Shown in pieces: positions 18,928 to 27,337 of a stretch of DNA of 64,000 nucleotides. Position 1 is the stretch's first letter, and the number at the start of each line of letters is the position of its first letter. The position numbers and the translations under genes were made by a program. The notes beneath the pieces were generated by a model. The model was given only the letters and a program-made list of their open reading frames with translations. It was not told where the DNA came from and searched no databases. The stretch comes from Streptomyces alboflavus (GTDB lineage: Bacteria > Actinomycetota > Actinomycetes > Streptomycetales > Streptomycetaceae): positions 1 through 64,000 of the forward strand of contig NZ_JNXT01000041.1 in assembly GCF_000716675.1 (NCBI RefSeq). Reading direction: 5' to 3'.

Positions 18928-19344
18928 ATGAGCATCGACCTGGGCGACCCGCCCGCCGCCTACCTCAGCTTCTGGCGCGAGCGCCATCTCTGCACCCTGA
19001 CGACCCTGCGCCCGGACGGCACCCCGCACGTCGTCCCGGTCGGCGTCACCTTCGACCCGGAGGCGGGCATCGCCCGCGTCCTCGCGAACAAGTCCAGCAG
19101 GAAGGTGGCCCACGTCCTCGCGGGGACCGGAGTGGACGGTCCCGGCGCGCGGGTCGCGGTCTGCCAGGTCGAACGGCGGCGCTGGGCGACCCTGGAGGGC
19201 CTCGCCGAGGTGTCGGCGGAGCCGGGGCGGGTGGCGGAGGGGATGCGGCGGTACGAGGAGCGGTACGGACGGGTGCCGTCGCCGAACCCGGACCGGGTGG
19301 TGATCGAGATCCGGGTTACGCGGGCGCTGGGGAAGGTGGGCTGA
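18928..19344 (+). CDS. PPOX-class F420/FMN-dependent oxidoreductase
   Basis: 138 residues starting [16 protein letters not shown]. The split-barrel pyridoxamine-phosphate-oxidase-like fold is indicated by [62 protein letters not shown] and the C-terminal [14 protein letters not shown]. In actinobacteria these small proteins usually bind the deazaflavin F420, sometimes FMN, and their substrates are mostly unknown. It is divergent from clpB; the shared 133-bp region contains the HAIR operator, so heat-shock influence is possible. Confidence 0.85.
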   Translation: MSIDLGDPPAAYLSFWRERHLCTLTTLRPDGTPHVVPVGVTFDPEAGIARVLANKSSRKVAHVLAGTGVDGPGARVAVCQVERRRWATLEGLAEVSAEPGRVAEGMRRYEERYGRVPSPNPDRVVIEIRVTRALGKVG

Positions 19345-19355
19345 GGGGCGCGGCG

Positions 19356-19425
19356 CTTGGCCGGGGCGGGGTGGGCTTGGCCGGGGCGGCTCGGCCGGGG
19401 CCGCTTGGCCGGGGCGGCCGGGCGC
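19356..19425. repeat. short tandem GC repeat
   Basis: Four imperfect direct copies of a CTTGGCCGGGGCGG-like unit (period 13-21 bp) just after the oxidoreductase stop. No coding role seen. Confidence 0.7.
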
Positions 19426-19443
19426 GAGTATCCGCGCACACCA

Positions 19444-19483
19444 CAGCGGCGCCACCGTGTTCAGGTCCACGGTGGCGCCGCTG
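19444..19483 (-). terminator. perfect 16-bp hairpin terminator
   Basis: Stem CAGCGGCGCCACCGTG / CACGGTGGCGCCGCTG with an 8-nt loop, 45 bp beyond the Rieske-like gene stop. It may also end transcripts arriving from the oxidoreductase gene. Confidence 0.85.
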
Positions 19484-19527
19484 CTGGGGGAAGCACCTGC
19501 GCGATTTACAACGACGGGGGAATCGCG

Positions 19528-19899
19528 TCAGGCGCTGCGGGGGGTGGCTGCGAGGGAGTCTGCGGAGGCGGTCTGCCGCTCGACGGCTTGCCGGTCGGCC
19601 TCCCGCTTGCGCTTGTCGATCACTTGGTGGTCGCGCTGGTCGAGGTTCACGAAGACCATGCCGTACCGCACGGCACAGCGGACCGGCTGCGGCGCGCCGC
19701 GGGGGCGGCGCAGGCAGCGGTAGGCACGGATGTCCTCGTCGTCGTCGCGGACGATGACGACGGGTTCTCCGACCAGGGTGACCATCAACGAGTCGCCGGG
19801 GTGGGGGATCGCGGTGACGAGGTCGATGAAGTGCCAGCCGGAGCGGTAGGCGGTGGCCATTTCGCGACGGAAGGTGCGGTCGTCAGGGGGAGTGGCCAT
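19528..19899 (-). CDS. Rieske-fold-like protein lacking cluster ligands
   Basis: 123 residues from the ATG at 19899 (MATPPDDR). The sequence follows the N-terminal part of aromatic-ring-hydroxylating/choline-monooxygenase Rieske proteins: an aromatic-rich helix (AYRSGWHFIDLV), then the strand pair SLMVTLVGEPVVIVRDDDEDIRAYRC, then LRRPRGAP, RCAVRYGMVFVNLDQ. In true Rieske proteins these positions carry CxH...CxxH for the 2Fe-2S cluster. Here the first pair reads CLR and the second pair is absent, so no cluster is expected. The catalytic domain is also missing. Downstream of a small secreted-protein gene with which it overlaps out of frame. It could be a sensor or accessory relic. Homology is inferred by eye. 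Confidence 0.55.
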   Translation of the reverse strand: MATPPDDRTFRREMATAYRSGWHFIDLVTAIPHPGDSLMVTLVGEPVVIVRDDDEDIRAYRCLRRPRGAPQPVRCAVRYGMVFVNLDQRDHQVIDKRKREADRQAVERQTASADSLAATPRSA

Positions 19900-20090
19900 G
19901 ACCGGACCACCCCCGTAGCAGCGGACGGCGTAACGCTCCACGAGACATCACCGGTCGTCGCCGCCGATGATTCGTCGCTCGATACCGCAGGCCTGGGGCT
20001 ACTCCACGCCACGTCTCCGGGAGCTACCGCGATGAAGGCTGCGGCGGCGAAGGCGATGGCAAGCACCGAGCGAAGCATTCTTGGGAACAT
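19785..20090 (-). CDS. small secreted protein with repeated GDV(A/S)WS motif
   Basis: 101 residues from the ATG at 20090 (GAGGA 10 nt upstream). A typical export signal (MFPRMLRSVLAIAFAAAAFIAVA) is followed by two copies of a hexapeptide, GDVAWS (25-30) and GDVSWS (47-52), 22 residues apart, in a Ser/Ala/Thr-rich background. Residues from about 64 onward overlap the Rieske-like gene in another frame, so the functional part is probably the first 60 residues. It is divergent from the first LuxR-type regulator, with 131 bp between them. The layout suggests a regulated precursor peptide, but no processing enzyme or export system is present nearby. Function unknown. Confidence 0.5.
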   Translation of the reverse strand: MFPRMLRSVLAIAFAAAAFIAVAPGDVAWSSPRPAVSSDESSAATTGDVSWSVTPSAATGVVRSWPLPLTTAPSVAKWPPPTAPAGTSSTSSPRSPTPATR

Positions 20091-20168
20091 GATCGGCTTC
20101 GTCCTCACTTGATAGGTCCTCTCCCCCGGCTCCAAAGAGACGATGTCTTAATCGAGCACGTTGAAGCC

Positions 20169-20194
20169 ACAGGAGCGATGCATCATGTTCCTGT
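20169..20194. promoter_or_regulatory. candidate operator between secreted peptide and LuxR array
   Basis: Inverted repeat ACAGGA-N14-TCCTGT around a GATGCATC core, overlapping a second smaller repeat TCCTG-N6-CAGGA. It lies in the divergent intergenic region 28 bp before the first regulator. No match to a known operator is claimed. Confidence 0.4.
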
Positions 20195-20221
20195 ACGTTC
20201 AGGACCCTGGGGGGTGGAGAT

Positions 20222-21211
20222 TTGCTCACAACAGGCACGAAACAGACACATCCTCACCTCATCACCGAGCTCTGCGATGAGGGAGCGCGCCTCTACGGCA
20301 GCGCACTGAGTGCCGGCCGTATCGCTCGGGCGGAGGTTGAGACCGCGCCATGCCTGCTGGAGTTCGCCCTTCTGCACCCCGACCCGGACGATGCGAACTG
20401 GCTCCGTCCGGTTCCACCGTCAGCGGTACTGGCGCAGCGCCTCCATCCTATTGAGCGCGAAATTAGTGACCGGCGACGGTTCTCCATCGAACTAGCCGAC
20501 GCTTTTGAGCCGTTCATGGCCATCAGCGCACAGCCCGCCGAAGCGCTCAACGCGATCGTTGTTCTCGAAGGCCTGCCAAGCATCAACGCGACTCTGGACG
20601 CGGCAACGAACGCCTGCACAGAGGAGATACTCACCATCCAGCCGGGCGGCATCCGGCACTACGACGATCTGGCCAAGTCTCTCGCCCGCGTGAAGGAACC
20701 CCTTCACCGCGGCGTGCGCATGCGTACGCTCTATCAGCACACAGTGCGTCACGGTCCAGGAGTCTTTGCCTACCTTGAGCAGCTCGAATCCAACCAGGTC
20801 GAGGTGCGGACGCTCGAAGAGAGCATCGACCGCATGATCATCTTTGACCGATCCATGGCCCTCATTCCTGCCCGCCGCGACCGTCAGGTCGCCCTGGAAC
20901 TGCGCCATCCGGGCCTCGTCGAGTACCTGGTCTCCGTATTCGACCAGTTCTGGCAGAAAGCAACCCCCCTCTCCGAGGAACCTCACTACCCTTCCGCCGC
21001 CGACGGCATCACGGGAGTCCAGCGCACCATCGCCCGCCTCCTCATCGAAGGCCACGTAGACGAAGCCATCGCCCGCCGCCTCGGCATGAACGTGCGCACC
21101 TGCCGCGCCCACATCGCCAAAATCGCCGCCGCCCTGGGCAGCGGAAGCCGCGCCCAGCTCGGCTACCTCATCGCCCAGTCCGGCATCCTCGAGCAGGACA
21201 AACCGAGATGA
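20222..21211 (+). CDS. LuxR-type regulator with PLD/TrmB-like sensor (array member 1)
   Basis: 329 residues from a TTG preceded by GTGGAGA. Architecture shared by all five members: an N-terminal wing-like segment (LCDEGARLYGSALSAGRIARAEVETAPCLLEFALLHPDPDD), a helical linker, a central phospholipase-D-like/TrmB-like domain (EILTIQPGG, MRTLYQHTVRH, VEVRTLEESIDRMIIFDRSMALIPA), and a C-terminal LuxR helix-turn-helix (QRTIARLLIEGHVDEAIARRLGMNVRTCRAHIAKI, then GSRAQLGYLIAQSGIL). No receiver domain is present, so activation by a ligand is more likely than phosphorylation. Its stop overlaps the next gene as ATGA. Base composition is less GC-rich than member 2. It is divergent from the secreted-protein gene. 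Confidence 0.85.
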   Translation: MLTTGTKQTHPHLITELCDEGARLYGSALSAGRIARAEVETAPCLLEFALLHPDPDDANWLRPVPPSAVLAQRLHPIEREISDRRRFSIELADAFEPFMAISAQPAEALNAIVVLEGLPSINATLDAATNACTEEILTIQPGGIRHYDDLAKSLARVKEPLHRGVRMRTLYQHTVRHGPGVFAYLEQLESNQVEVRTLEESIDRMIIFDRSMALIPARRDRQVALELRHPGLVEYLVSVFDQFWQKATPLSEEPHYPSAADGITGVQRTIARLLIEGHVDEAIARRLGMNVRTCRAHIAKIAAALGSGSRAQLGYLIAQSGILEQDKPR

Positions 21212-22188
21212 CCACCGAACCGCGCCCGCACCCTCACGGCCCCGACGAGTTGTGCGACGCGGGTTCGGCCCTCTACGCCCGCGCCCTGCGCGAGGGCCGC
21301 GTCCGCCACCGGGAGGCCGACACCGCCCCCTGCCTCATCGACTTCGGCCTCCTCCACCCCGACGTCGAGGACATGACGTGGCTGCGCCCCACCGCGCCCG
21401 CCGTGGCCCTGCCCCAACTCCTGCGCGGCATCGAGGACCACATCGCCCGCCACCGGGAGCGGGAGGAACGCCTGACGGCGATGTTCGAGCCGCTGATGGC
21501 CCTGGACGCGCGGCAGGCGGCCGGCGGGGAGCCCCCCGAGATCACCGTCCTCGACGGCTTCGAGCGCATCAACGCGGCGATCGACCGGGCCATGGCCGAC
21601 GCCTCCGAGGAGGTCCTCACCGTTCAGCCCGGCGGCGTCCGCTCCCCCGAGGTCCTGGCCGACGCTCTCCCCCGCGAACAGGAACTGCTCGCCCGCGGCT
21701 GCCGCATGCGCACCCTCTACCAGCACACCACCCGTCACTCCCTCCCCGCGCTCGCCCATTACGAGCAACTGGACGGCGACGTAGAGGTACGCACGCTCAA
21801 TGAGGTAACCGAACGCATGGTGGTCCTGGACCACTCAGTGGCTTTCATCCCCGCGAGCAAGGACCGCACGGTCGCCCTCGAAGTACGCCAACCGGCCATC
21901 GTCGACTACCTCATCACCACCTTCGAACGACTGTGGCGACTGGCCACGCCGATGTTCCCGCACGCGGCCCAGCTCCCCGCCGAGAACGGCATCACCACCC
22001 GTCAGCACGCCATCGCCGAACTCCTCGTGGAAGGCCTCACCGACACGGAGATAGCCGCGCGGCTCGGCATGAACGTGCGCACCGCCCGCGAACACATCGC
22101 GAAACTCGCCGCGATCCTCGGCAGCAACAGCCGCGCCCAGCTCGGATATCTCATTGGTCAGTCAGGGATCCTCGACCAGAATCACTAG
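21208..22188 (+). CDS. LuxR-type regulator with PLD/TrmB-like sensor (array member 2)
   Basis: 326 residues, start ATG overlapping the stop of member 1 (ATGA), so the two are translationally coupled. Same domain order; characteristic stretches are ELCDAGSALYARALREGR, TAPCLIDFGLLHPD, VLTVQPGG, MRTLYQHTTRH, VEVRTLNEVTERMVVLDHSVAFIPA and the LuxR helix-turn-helix RLGMNVRTAREHIAKLAAIL. Being co-expressed paralogues, members 1 and 2 may form hetero-oligomers (inference). The sensor lacks the HKD catalytic motif of true phospholipases, as in TrmB-type sugar sensors. Target genes unknown. Confidence 0.87.
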   Translation: MTTEPRPHPHGPDELCDAGSALYARALREGRVRHREADTAPCLIDFGLLHPDVEDMTWLRPTAPAVALPQLLRGIEDHIARHREREERLTAMFEPLMALDARQAAGGEPPEITVLDGFERINAAIDRAMADASEEVLTVQPGGVRSPEVLADALPREQELLARGCRMRTLYQHTTRHSLPALAHYEQLDGDVEVRTLNEVTERMVVLDHSVAFIPASKDRTVALEVRQPAIVDYLITTFERLWRLATPMFPHAAQLPAENGITTRQHAIAELLVEGLTDTEIAARLGMNVRTAREHIAKLAAILGSNSRAQLGYLIGQSGILDQNH

Positions 22189-22242
22189 CTGTCGGGCACC
22201 TGAGGCGGGGGACTTCGGGCAAGTACGGGGAGAGGCAGCGAC

Positions 22243-23220
22243 GTGATGGTGGAGCACAGTCCGCACGCGGAAGAGCCGTTGTGCGACGTCGGCAGAGACA
22301 CATACCTGCGCGCCCTCCAGGAGAGAAGGCTCCGAATTCACGAGGCCGACGGGATCACTTGCCTCGCCGACCTCGGCCTCCTGCACCCGGATGCCGATGA
22401 CCCGCTGTGGCTCCGGCCCGTGGCGCCATCCGTAGCCCTGCCTCAACTGCTCCACCGCGTGGAAGAACACATTGCCCGACAACGGTGGCTCGGCGCGCGA
22501 ACAGCCATCGCCTTCGAGTCACTCATGCCACTGCCCGACGCGAAGGGTCCCGCGTCACCCTCGTCGCCCGTTACGCTCCTGGACGGGATCCATCAAATAA
22601 TGCCGGCCATAGCCCGGGCAGCAGACAGGTCCTCCCAGGAGATCCTCGTCATCCAGCCCGGCGGCAAACGGCCCGCCGAAAAGCTCCCCGCAGGCATCCC
22701 CATAGAGCAGGGTGTGCTCGACCGAGGCGGACACATGCGCACGCTGTATCAGCACACAACGCGGCATTCGCAGCCCGCTCTGAACCACTATGAACAGCTG
22801 GATGGCAACGTCGAAGTACGCACATTGGACGAAATCCCGAAACGCCTCATCATGTTCGACCGTACATACGCGTTCGTCCCCGCCAGCAAGAGCCGCGACG
22901 ACGTCGCACTCGAACTCCGGCAGCCAGCCATCATCAACTACCTGGTCGCCACCTTCGAACTCCTCTGGCACCTGGCCACCCCCATGTTCCCCAACCCGGA
23001 ACCACTCCCCACCACAAACGGCATCACCCCCCGCCAACAGGCGATAGCCGCCCTCCTCACCGAAGGCCTCACCGACGCCGACATCGCCGCCCGCCTCGGC
23101 ATGAACGTCCGCACGGCCCGCGTCCACATCGCCAAACTCTCGGCGGTCCTGAAGAGCACCAGCAGGGCCCAACTCGGCTACCTCATCGGGAAGTCAGGAA
23201 TCCTCACGGACAGGCCCTAG
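22243..23220 (+). CDS. LuxR-type regulator with PLD/TrmB-like sensor (array member 3)
   Basis: 325 residues, 54 bp after member 2. Same architecture: PLCDVGRDTYLRALQERRLRIHEADG, ILVIQPGG, GHMRTLYQHTTRH, VEVRTLDEIPKRLIMFDRTYAFVPA, and C-terminal RLGMNVRTARVHIAKLSAVLKSTSRAQLGYLI. Its N-terminal TAPCL motif is altered to GITCLADLGLLHPD. The TAG stop lies in a CTAG palindrome shared with the stop of the convergent gene, so the two genes abut with a 4-bp overlap. Confidence 0.87.
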   Translation: MMVEHSPHAEEPLCDVGRDTYLRALQERRLRIHEADGITCLADLGLLHPDADDPLWLRPVAPSVALPQLLHRVEEHIARQRWLGARTAIAFESLMPLPDAKGPASPSSPVTLLDGIHQIMPAIARAADRSSQEILVIQPGGKRPAEKLPAGIPIEQGVLDRGGHMRTLYQHTTRHSQPALNHYEQLDGNVEVRTLDEIPKRLIMFDRTYAFVPASKSRDDVALELRQPAIINYLVATFELLWHLATPMFPNPEPLPTTNGITPRQQAIAALLTEGLTDADIAARLGMNVRTARVHIAKLSAVLKSTSRAQLGYLIGKSGILTDRP

Positions 23221-23648
23221 TGGTACACCGCCCGCTGCAAGGGCAGCCCCAACGCCCGCAGCGCCGAGCGCACCACACACTCCGCGTCCAAGGCCTCCGC
23301 GCCAAGATCAAGCACAGCGGACTGCTCCCACCGCACCGACGAGGGGCGCCCCATGCTGACCTGCCAGACAGGCCCGCGGTCGTCCAGGGCGATGTTGAGG
23401 ACGCGGACCACGGAGACCTTGGCGACGACCTGGAGGGGGAAGTCGCCGGCCAGCATCTGGCGGTCCACGACCCAGGTCACGGGATAGCCGCGGCCGTTGA
23501 GGTCGGCGGCCATGGCGTGCAGGAGCGTGGCGAGCGAGGCGCGCTCCAGGACCGGACCGACCGGGGGCGCGGGGGTGACCGGCGCCATCGGGGCCACCTG
23601 GCCTACCGTCAGCGTCGGCACCGCCGGTGCGGCCTTCTCCAGCCTCAT
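23217..23648 (-). CDS. hypothetical protein coupled to the MmyB-type regulator
   Basis: 143 residues with no family I recognise. The N-terminus is Pro/Val/Ala-rich (APAVPTLTVGQVAPMAPVTPAPPVGPV); the rest looks like a small alpha/beta domain (LLHAMAADLNGRGYPVTWVVDRQMLAGDFPLQVVAKVSVVRVLNIAL...). No signal peptide, transmembrane helix or cysteine motif. Its ATG overlaps the TGA of the upstream XRE/MmyB gene (ATGA), so it is translated with that regulator and may be its partner or effector. It converges on LuxR member 3. Confidence 0.65.
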   Translation of the reverse strand: MRLEKAAPAVPTLTVGQVAPMAPVTPAPPVGPVLERASLATLLHAMAADLNGRGYPVTWVVDRQMLAGDFPLQVVAKVSVVRVLNIALDDRGPVWQVSMGRPSSVRWEQSAVLDLGAEALDAECVVRSALRALGLPLQRAVYH

Positions 23649-24460
23649 GCCGATGTCGGCTTCTCGTCGAGCAGGTCGAAGAGCAGCACCACATGCCGCG
23701 CGCCCGGTGAACTCGCCGGTTCCGAGACGACCATCGTGATCTGTCCGGGGCCTTTTCGCGGGTGGTAGAGGGGCCGGACGTCACCGTCGGGGTGGATGTA
23801 CACCTCGGTGCTGCGCTCGTAAATGGGCCCCGCGTACTTGTCGCGTTTCACGTCCGCGTTCAGCCGCGCGAGCGAGCGGTTCTCCGGATGCTGAATGTGG
23901 GCGAGCCGGATCTGGTTGAGAATTCCGGGCGCCCAGCGCGTCTCCCAGTCCGTGAGAATGTGATCGCGGGCCTCGTCGGCGAGCGCCATCCACCGCATGG
24001 TGTTCTCCGGCGGTATGCCGCCGTCGAAGATGTCGGCGAACGGCTGGTTGTACGCGACCAGATCCCATTGGACGTTGTTCACGTACGAGATCTCGCGCTG
24101 CCCGGAGACGGCCCGCTGCCACGCCGCGGCGGCGGGCATCAGGACGCCGTCCGTGGGGTCCAGGGGATGCGGCGGCCGCTGGCCGAGGCTGAGCAGATAG
24201 ACCTGGGTGAACTCGTCCTCGCTCATGCGCAGGATCCGCCCGACCTCGCGCAGATAGTCGTCGCGCGGAGACATCTTTCCGCTTTCGAATCGGTGGTACG
24301 TACCCACCGAGCGGTTCATGAGGATGTCCATGTCGGGTTGTGCGAGACCGTGCACGCGGGGCCCGGGACGCCCCGTCGGCTTCGGCGTCAGACCCACTTC
24401 CGCGGGGGTGATTCTGGAACGCAGTTCTTTGAGTATGCGACGCAGCGCTTCCTCGTCCAC
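23645..24460 (-). CDS. XRE helix-turn-helix regulator with MmyB-like ligand-binding domain
   Basis: 271 residues from the GTG at 24460 (AAAGGGGGG just upstream; in-frame ATGs at 24499-24535 are alternatives). N-terminal XRE helix-turn-helix (about 20-95) includes GLAQPDMDILMNRSVGTYHRFESGKMSPRDDYL. The C-terminal half has the MmyB signature: ISYVNNVQWDLVAYNQPFADIF, MRWMALADEARDHILTDWE, and FDLL near the end. MmyB-type domains have a PAS-like fold shown in some members to bind fatty acids, so a lipid or other ligand is plausible. It is followed by a coupled small gene. It sits within the LuxR array but on the opposite strand. Confidence 0.85.
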   Translation of the reverse strand: MDEEALRRILKELRSRITPAEVGLTPKPTGRPGPRVHGLAQPDMDILMNRSVGTYHRFESGKMSPRDDYLREVGRILRMSEDEFTQVYLLSLGQRPPHPLDPTDGVLMPAAAAWQRAVSGQREISYVNNVQWDLVAYNQPFADIFDGGIPPENTMRWMALADEARDHILTDWETRWAPGILNQIRLAHIQHPENRSLARLNADVKRDKYAGPIYERSTEVYIHPDGDVRPLYHPRKGPGQITMVVSEPASSPGARHVVLLFDLLDEKPTSA

Positions 24461-24647
24461 CGCGCCCCCCTTTCCCGCTTCCCCGCTCCCCGTAGCCATG
24501 AACATGGCCTGCCACGGGCACGGTTCCTGCACCATAAGCCCAAACGAGTCGCCGACCAACAGATCGTATTCAGCGGGCTCTTCCGCGTAGCGGCCGGGTG
24601 GTCGCGGCGGGGCGCGGACGGACGGGGGAGCGGTTCGGACGCGGAGG

Positions 24648-25628
24648 TCAGCCGGCCGCCACCGTGGCGTGGTGGTGCGTGTACGCCCAGCGTGCCGCCT
24701 GCGTGGCCAGGTCCACCATCTCGATGGGCGCCGTGGCCTCGCCGAGGTGGTGGTACTCGATGAACGTCAGCATGACGACCCGCTCCGGCGCACCCAGGTG
24801 CGGGTGGAATCCGCCGGCGAGGATGTCCGCCGCGGCCTCGTACGCGCCGAGCCCCCGCCCGTGCCGCTCCCTGATCTCCCCTTCCAGGTCGCGCAGATAG
24901 CCGATGTACGCGCGCACCCCGTCGGGCCCGATGACCCTGCCGTGGCCGGGCACGATGTGCTCGGCGTCGAGCGCGAGCACCGCCTCGGCGGCCCGGACGA
25001 CCTCGGCGAGCGGCCCCTCCCAGTGCACGGGGTGGTCGCCCTCGAAGATGACGTCGCCCGCCATCACGACGCCCTGCCCCGGCAGATGCGCCACCAGGTC
25101 CCCGGCCGTGTGCGCGGGCCCCACTTCGAGCAGGCGCACCTCGATGTCCCCGACCTGGAAGTCGTACGAGCCGTTGAAGGTGACGGTGGGCGGGACCACG
25201 GTGATGCCGGTGTAGTCGTACGCCCCGAAGCGTTCGCGCGCGTACCAGCCGAGCGGGTTGGCCGGATCGCTCGCGTGCACCAGGTACTGCATCTGCTGCG
25301 GGGAGATCTCGCGGCAGTGGCGCTCCAGGCTCGCCTGGGAGCTGATGATCTCGGCGCCGGGGAAGAAGGCGTTGCCGAAGCAGTGGTCGCCGTTCGCGTG
25401 GGTGTTGACGATCGTGCGGACCGGGGTGCCTGCGGGCAGGGTGCGGTCGGCGGCGGCGATGAGCGCGCGGGTCATGCGCTCGTCGTAGGGGGTGTCGATG
25501 AGCGCGGTGTCGTCGCCCGAGGTGATGAGCAGGCAGTTGGCGAGGCCCCAGGAGCCCGCGGCGCCGCGCGGCGCCCAGAGGTAAAGGCCGTCGCCGCTCA
25601 GGGCGGTGAGGTCCACAGGAAGGTCCAT
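24648..25628 (-). CDS. metallo-beta-lactamase-fold hydrolase
   Basis: 326 residues from the ATG at 25628 (a GTG at 25679 is possible). Metal-binding motifs of the family are present: THANGDH (replacing the canonical HxHxDH second His with Asn), GPAHTAGDLV, AGDVIFEGDH and PGHGRVIG. THANGDH is a recognised variant in a subset of MBL-fold enzymes. The C-terminal half is helical (EATAPIEMVDLATQAARWAYTHHH). No signal peptide. Substrate unknown; a lactonase or thioesterase-type activity is possible but not shown. It sits alone between the XRE pair and LuxR member 4, upstream of and divergent from the latter. Confidence 0.8.
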   Translation of the reverse strand: MDLPVDLTALSGDGLYLWAPRGAAGSWGLANCLLITSGDDTALIDTPYDERMTRALIAAADRTLPAGTPVRTIVNTHANGDHCFGNAFFPGAEIISSQASLERHCREISPQQMQYLVHASDPANPLGWYARERFGAYDYTGITVVPPTVTFNGSYDFQVGDIEVRLLEVGPAHTAGDLVAHLPGQGVVMAGDVIFEGDHPVHWEGPLAEVVRAAEAVLALDAEHIVPGHGRVIGPDGVRAYIGYLRDLEGEIRERHGRGLGAYEAAADILAGGFHPHLGAPERVVMLTFIEYHHLGEATAPIEMVDLATQAARWAYTHHHATVAAG

Positions 25629-25924
25629 GGACGTATTTTCGTCGGGAGTCGGGGGTTCCCCGGCTGTGGGGATGGCCACAGTGGCGCCACCGAGTATCGT
25701 TGAATCTTGAATAATTGGATTCGCATCGCAGGGGATAAACCCGCCATTGATATCGGTTCTCCCGTTGACAAGGATGGCGAGTCACGAAGGATGACAGCTC
25801 ACGGAGGATGACGGCCCAGGCTCACAACTCGCGGGTGCCCGCCCGAGGGTGACGGCTCGTCGGTGACAGCCGACCTCGGCCGCCGTCATTCGCGCGATCA
25901 CTGCAATCCGAGCAGGGGGAGCAT

Positions 25925-27184
25925 GTGCAGGACGTAGCGACGCAGGCAGCCCCCACCGCCCGCGGGGGCCCGCAGGGCACGGCCGGGTTCCGCCTGACCG
26001 GACCCGCCCCGGGCGGGGAGCCCGCCGCCCGCCACCACGTGCCGCACGAGCCCGTGGACGTGTGCGAGGCCGGCCGCGCGCTGTACCTGCGAGCCCTTCA
26101 GGAACGCCGAGTTCCCGCCAAAGCCGCCGCCGCCACCCCCTGCCTCATCGACACCGGGCTCCTCCACCCGGACCCCGACGACGCCACCTGGCTGCGGCCC
26201 ACCGCGGCCGCGGTCGCCCTTCCGCGCCTCCTCGACGACATCGAGGGGCGCGTCGCCCGCCAGCGCGGCCGCGCGACCCGGCTCGCCGCCTCCTTCGAGC
26301 CGTTCCTGCGGCTCGGCGCCGACCGGACGTCCGACCTCTCGGCCTCGCCGGTCACCGTGCTCAAGGGCATCCCGCGCATCCGCCTCGCCGTCCGGCAGGC
26401 GATGGCCGAGGCCTCGCAGGAGATCCTCGGCATCCAGCCCGGCGACTCCCGGCCGAGGCTGCTTCCGCACAACGAGCCCTGGCGCCTGGAGGAGTTCGCC
26501 GCGCGCGGCGGGCACATGCGGATGCTCTCGCGGCCGCGTACGGCCGACGACGTGCTGCCGGGGCTGCGGCGGCCCGAGCCGTCCCCGCACGGGCCCTCCG
26601 TCGTGGGGCCCGCCGCGCCAGGACCCTCCCTGCCGGGCTCCTCCCCGCCCGGCCCCGGACAGCCCGGATCCGCCCCGACCGGACCAGGACAGCGCGGTCC
26701 CGGCGGGTCCGGGCCCGCGAGCCGCGCCCGTACGACTCCCGCCCCCTGGGCCCCCGCGCCCGCGAGGGCTGTCGGACGTGAGGTCCGTACGCTCGACGAA
26801 CTCCCGCCCTGCCTCCTCGTCTTCGACCGGGACGTCGCGTTCATCCCGGCCGTCGAGGACGGCTCGGTCGCCTTCGAGCTGCGCTCCAGCGCCCTCGTCA
26901 GTTATCTCGCGACGGCCTTCGACATCCTGTGGCGCCTGGCCACACCCCTGTACCGCGAGGACGCCCCGGCCCCGCCCGAGCAGGAGATCAGCGACGTCCA
27001 GCGCGCCATCGCGCACCTCCTCACCGAGGGCCGCACGGACGCGGAGATCGCCCGGCACCTGGACATGAACGTCCGCACCGTCCGGCTGCACGTGGCCCGG
27101 CTCGCCGCCCTCCTCGGCAGCCGCAGCCGCACCCAACTCGGCTATCTCATCGGCCGCTCGGGCCTGGTCGAGCACCACCGGTAG
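25925..27184 (+). CDS. LuxR-type regulator with Pro-rich insertion (array member 4)
   Basis: 419 residues from a GTG preceded by GGGGGAGC. The ends match the array family (DVCEAGRALYLRALQERRVP..., C-terminal HLDMNVRTVRLHVARLAALLGSRSRTQLGYLIGRSGL). The sensor domain is degenerate: the usual MRTLYQHTTRH is replaced by MRMLSRPRTADDV, followed by about 70 residues of Pro/Gly/Ser repeats (PGSSPPGPGQPGSAPTGPGQ type), after which EVRTLDELPPCLLVFDRDVAFIPA resumes. Ligand sensing has probably changed or been lost; the DNA-binding domain is intact. It is divergent from the metallo-hydrolase. Confidence 0.82.
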   Translation: MQDVATQAAPTARGGPQGTAGFRLTGPAPGGEPAARHHVPHEPVDVCEAGRALYLRALQERRVPAKAAAATPCLIDTGLLHPDPDDATWLRPTAAAVALPRLLDDIEGRVARQRGRATRLAASFEPFLRLGADRTSDLSASPVTVLKGIPRIRLAVRQAMAEASQEILGIQPGDSRPRLLPHNEPWRLEEFAARGGHMRMLSRPRTADDVLPGLRRPEPSPHGPSVVGPAAPGPSLPGSSPPGPGQPGSAPTGPGQRGPGGSGPASRARTTPAPWAPAPARAVGREVRTLDELPPCLLVFDRDVAFIPAVEDGSVAFELRSSALVSYLATAFDILWRLATPLYREDAPAPPEQEISDVQRAIAHLLTEGRTDAEIARHLDMNVRTVRLHVARLAALLGSRSRTQLGYLIGRSGLVEHHR

Positions 27185-27337
27185 GCACACCGCGCGCCCG
27201 CGCCCACCCCCGCGCACGGGCCCGCCCCGGCACGCCGTCTCCGCGATCCCGCGCGCCCATGGCCTCATGGAGGTGCTGCCCCCGGCACGCACCGCACCGC
27301 CGAGCGCGGGCAGCCTGATCGGGGAGGGAGTACGACC

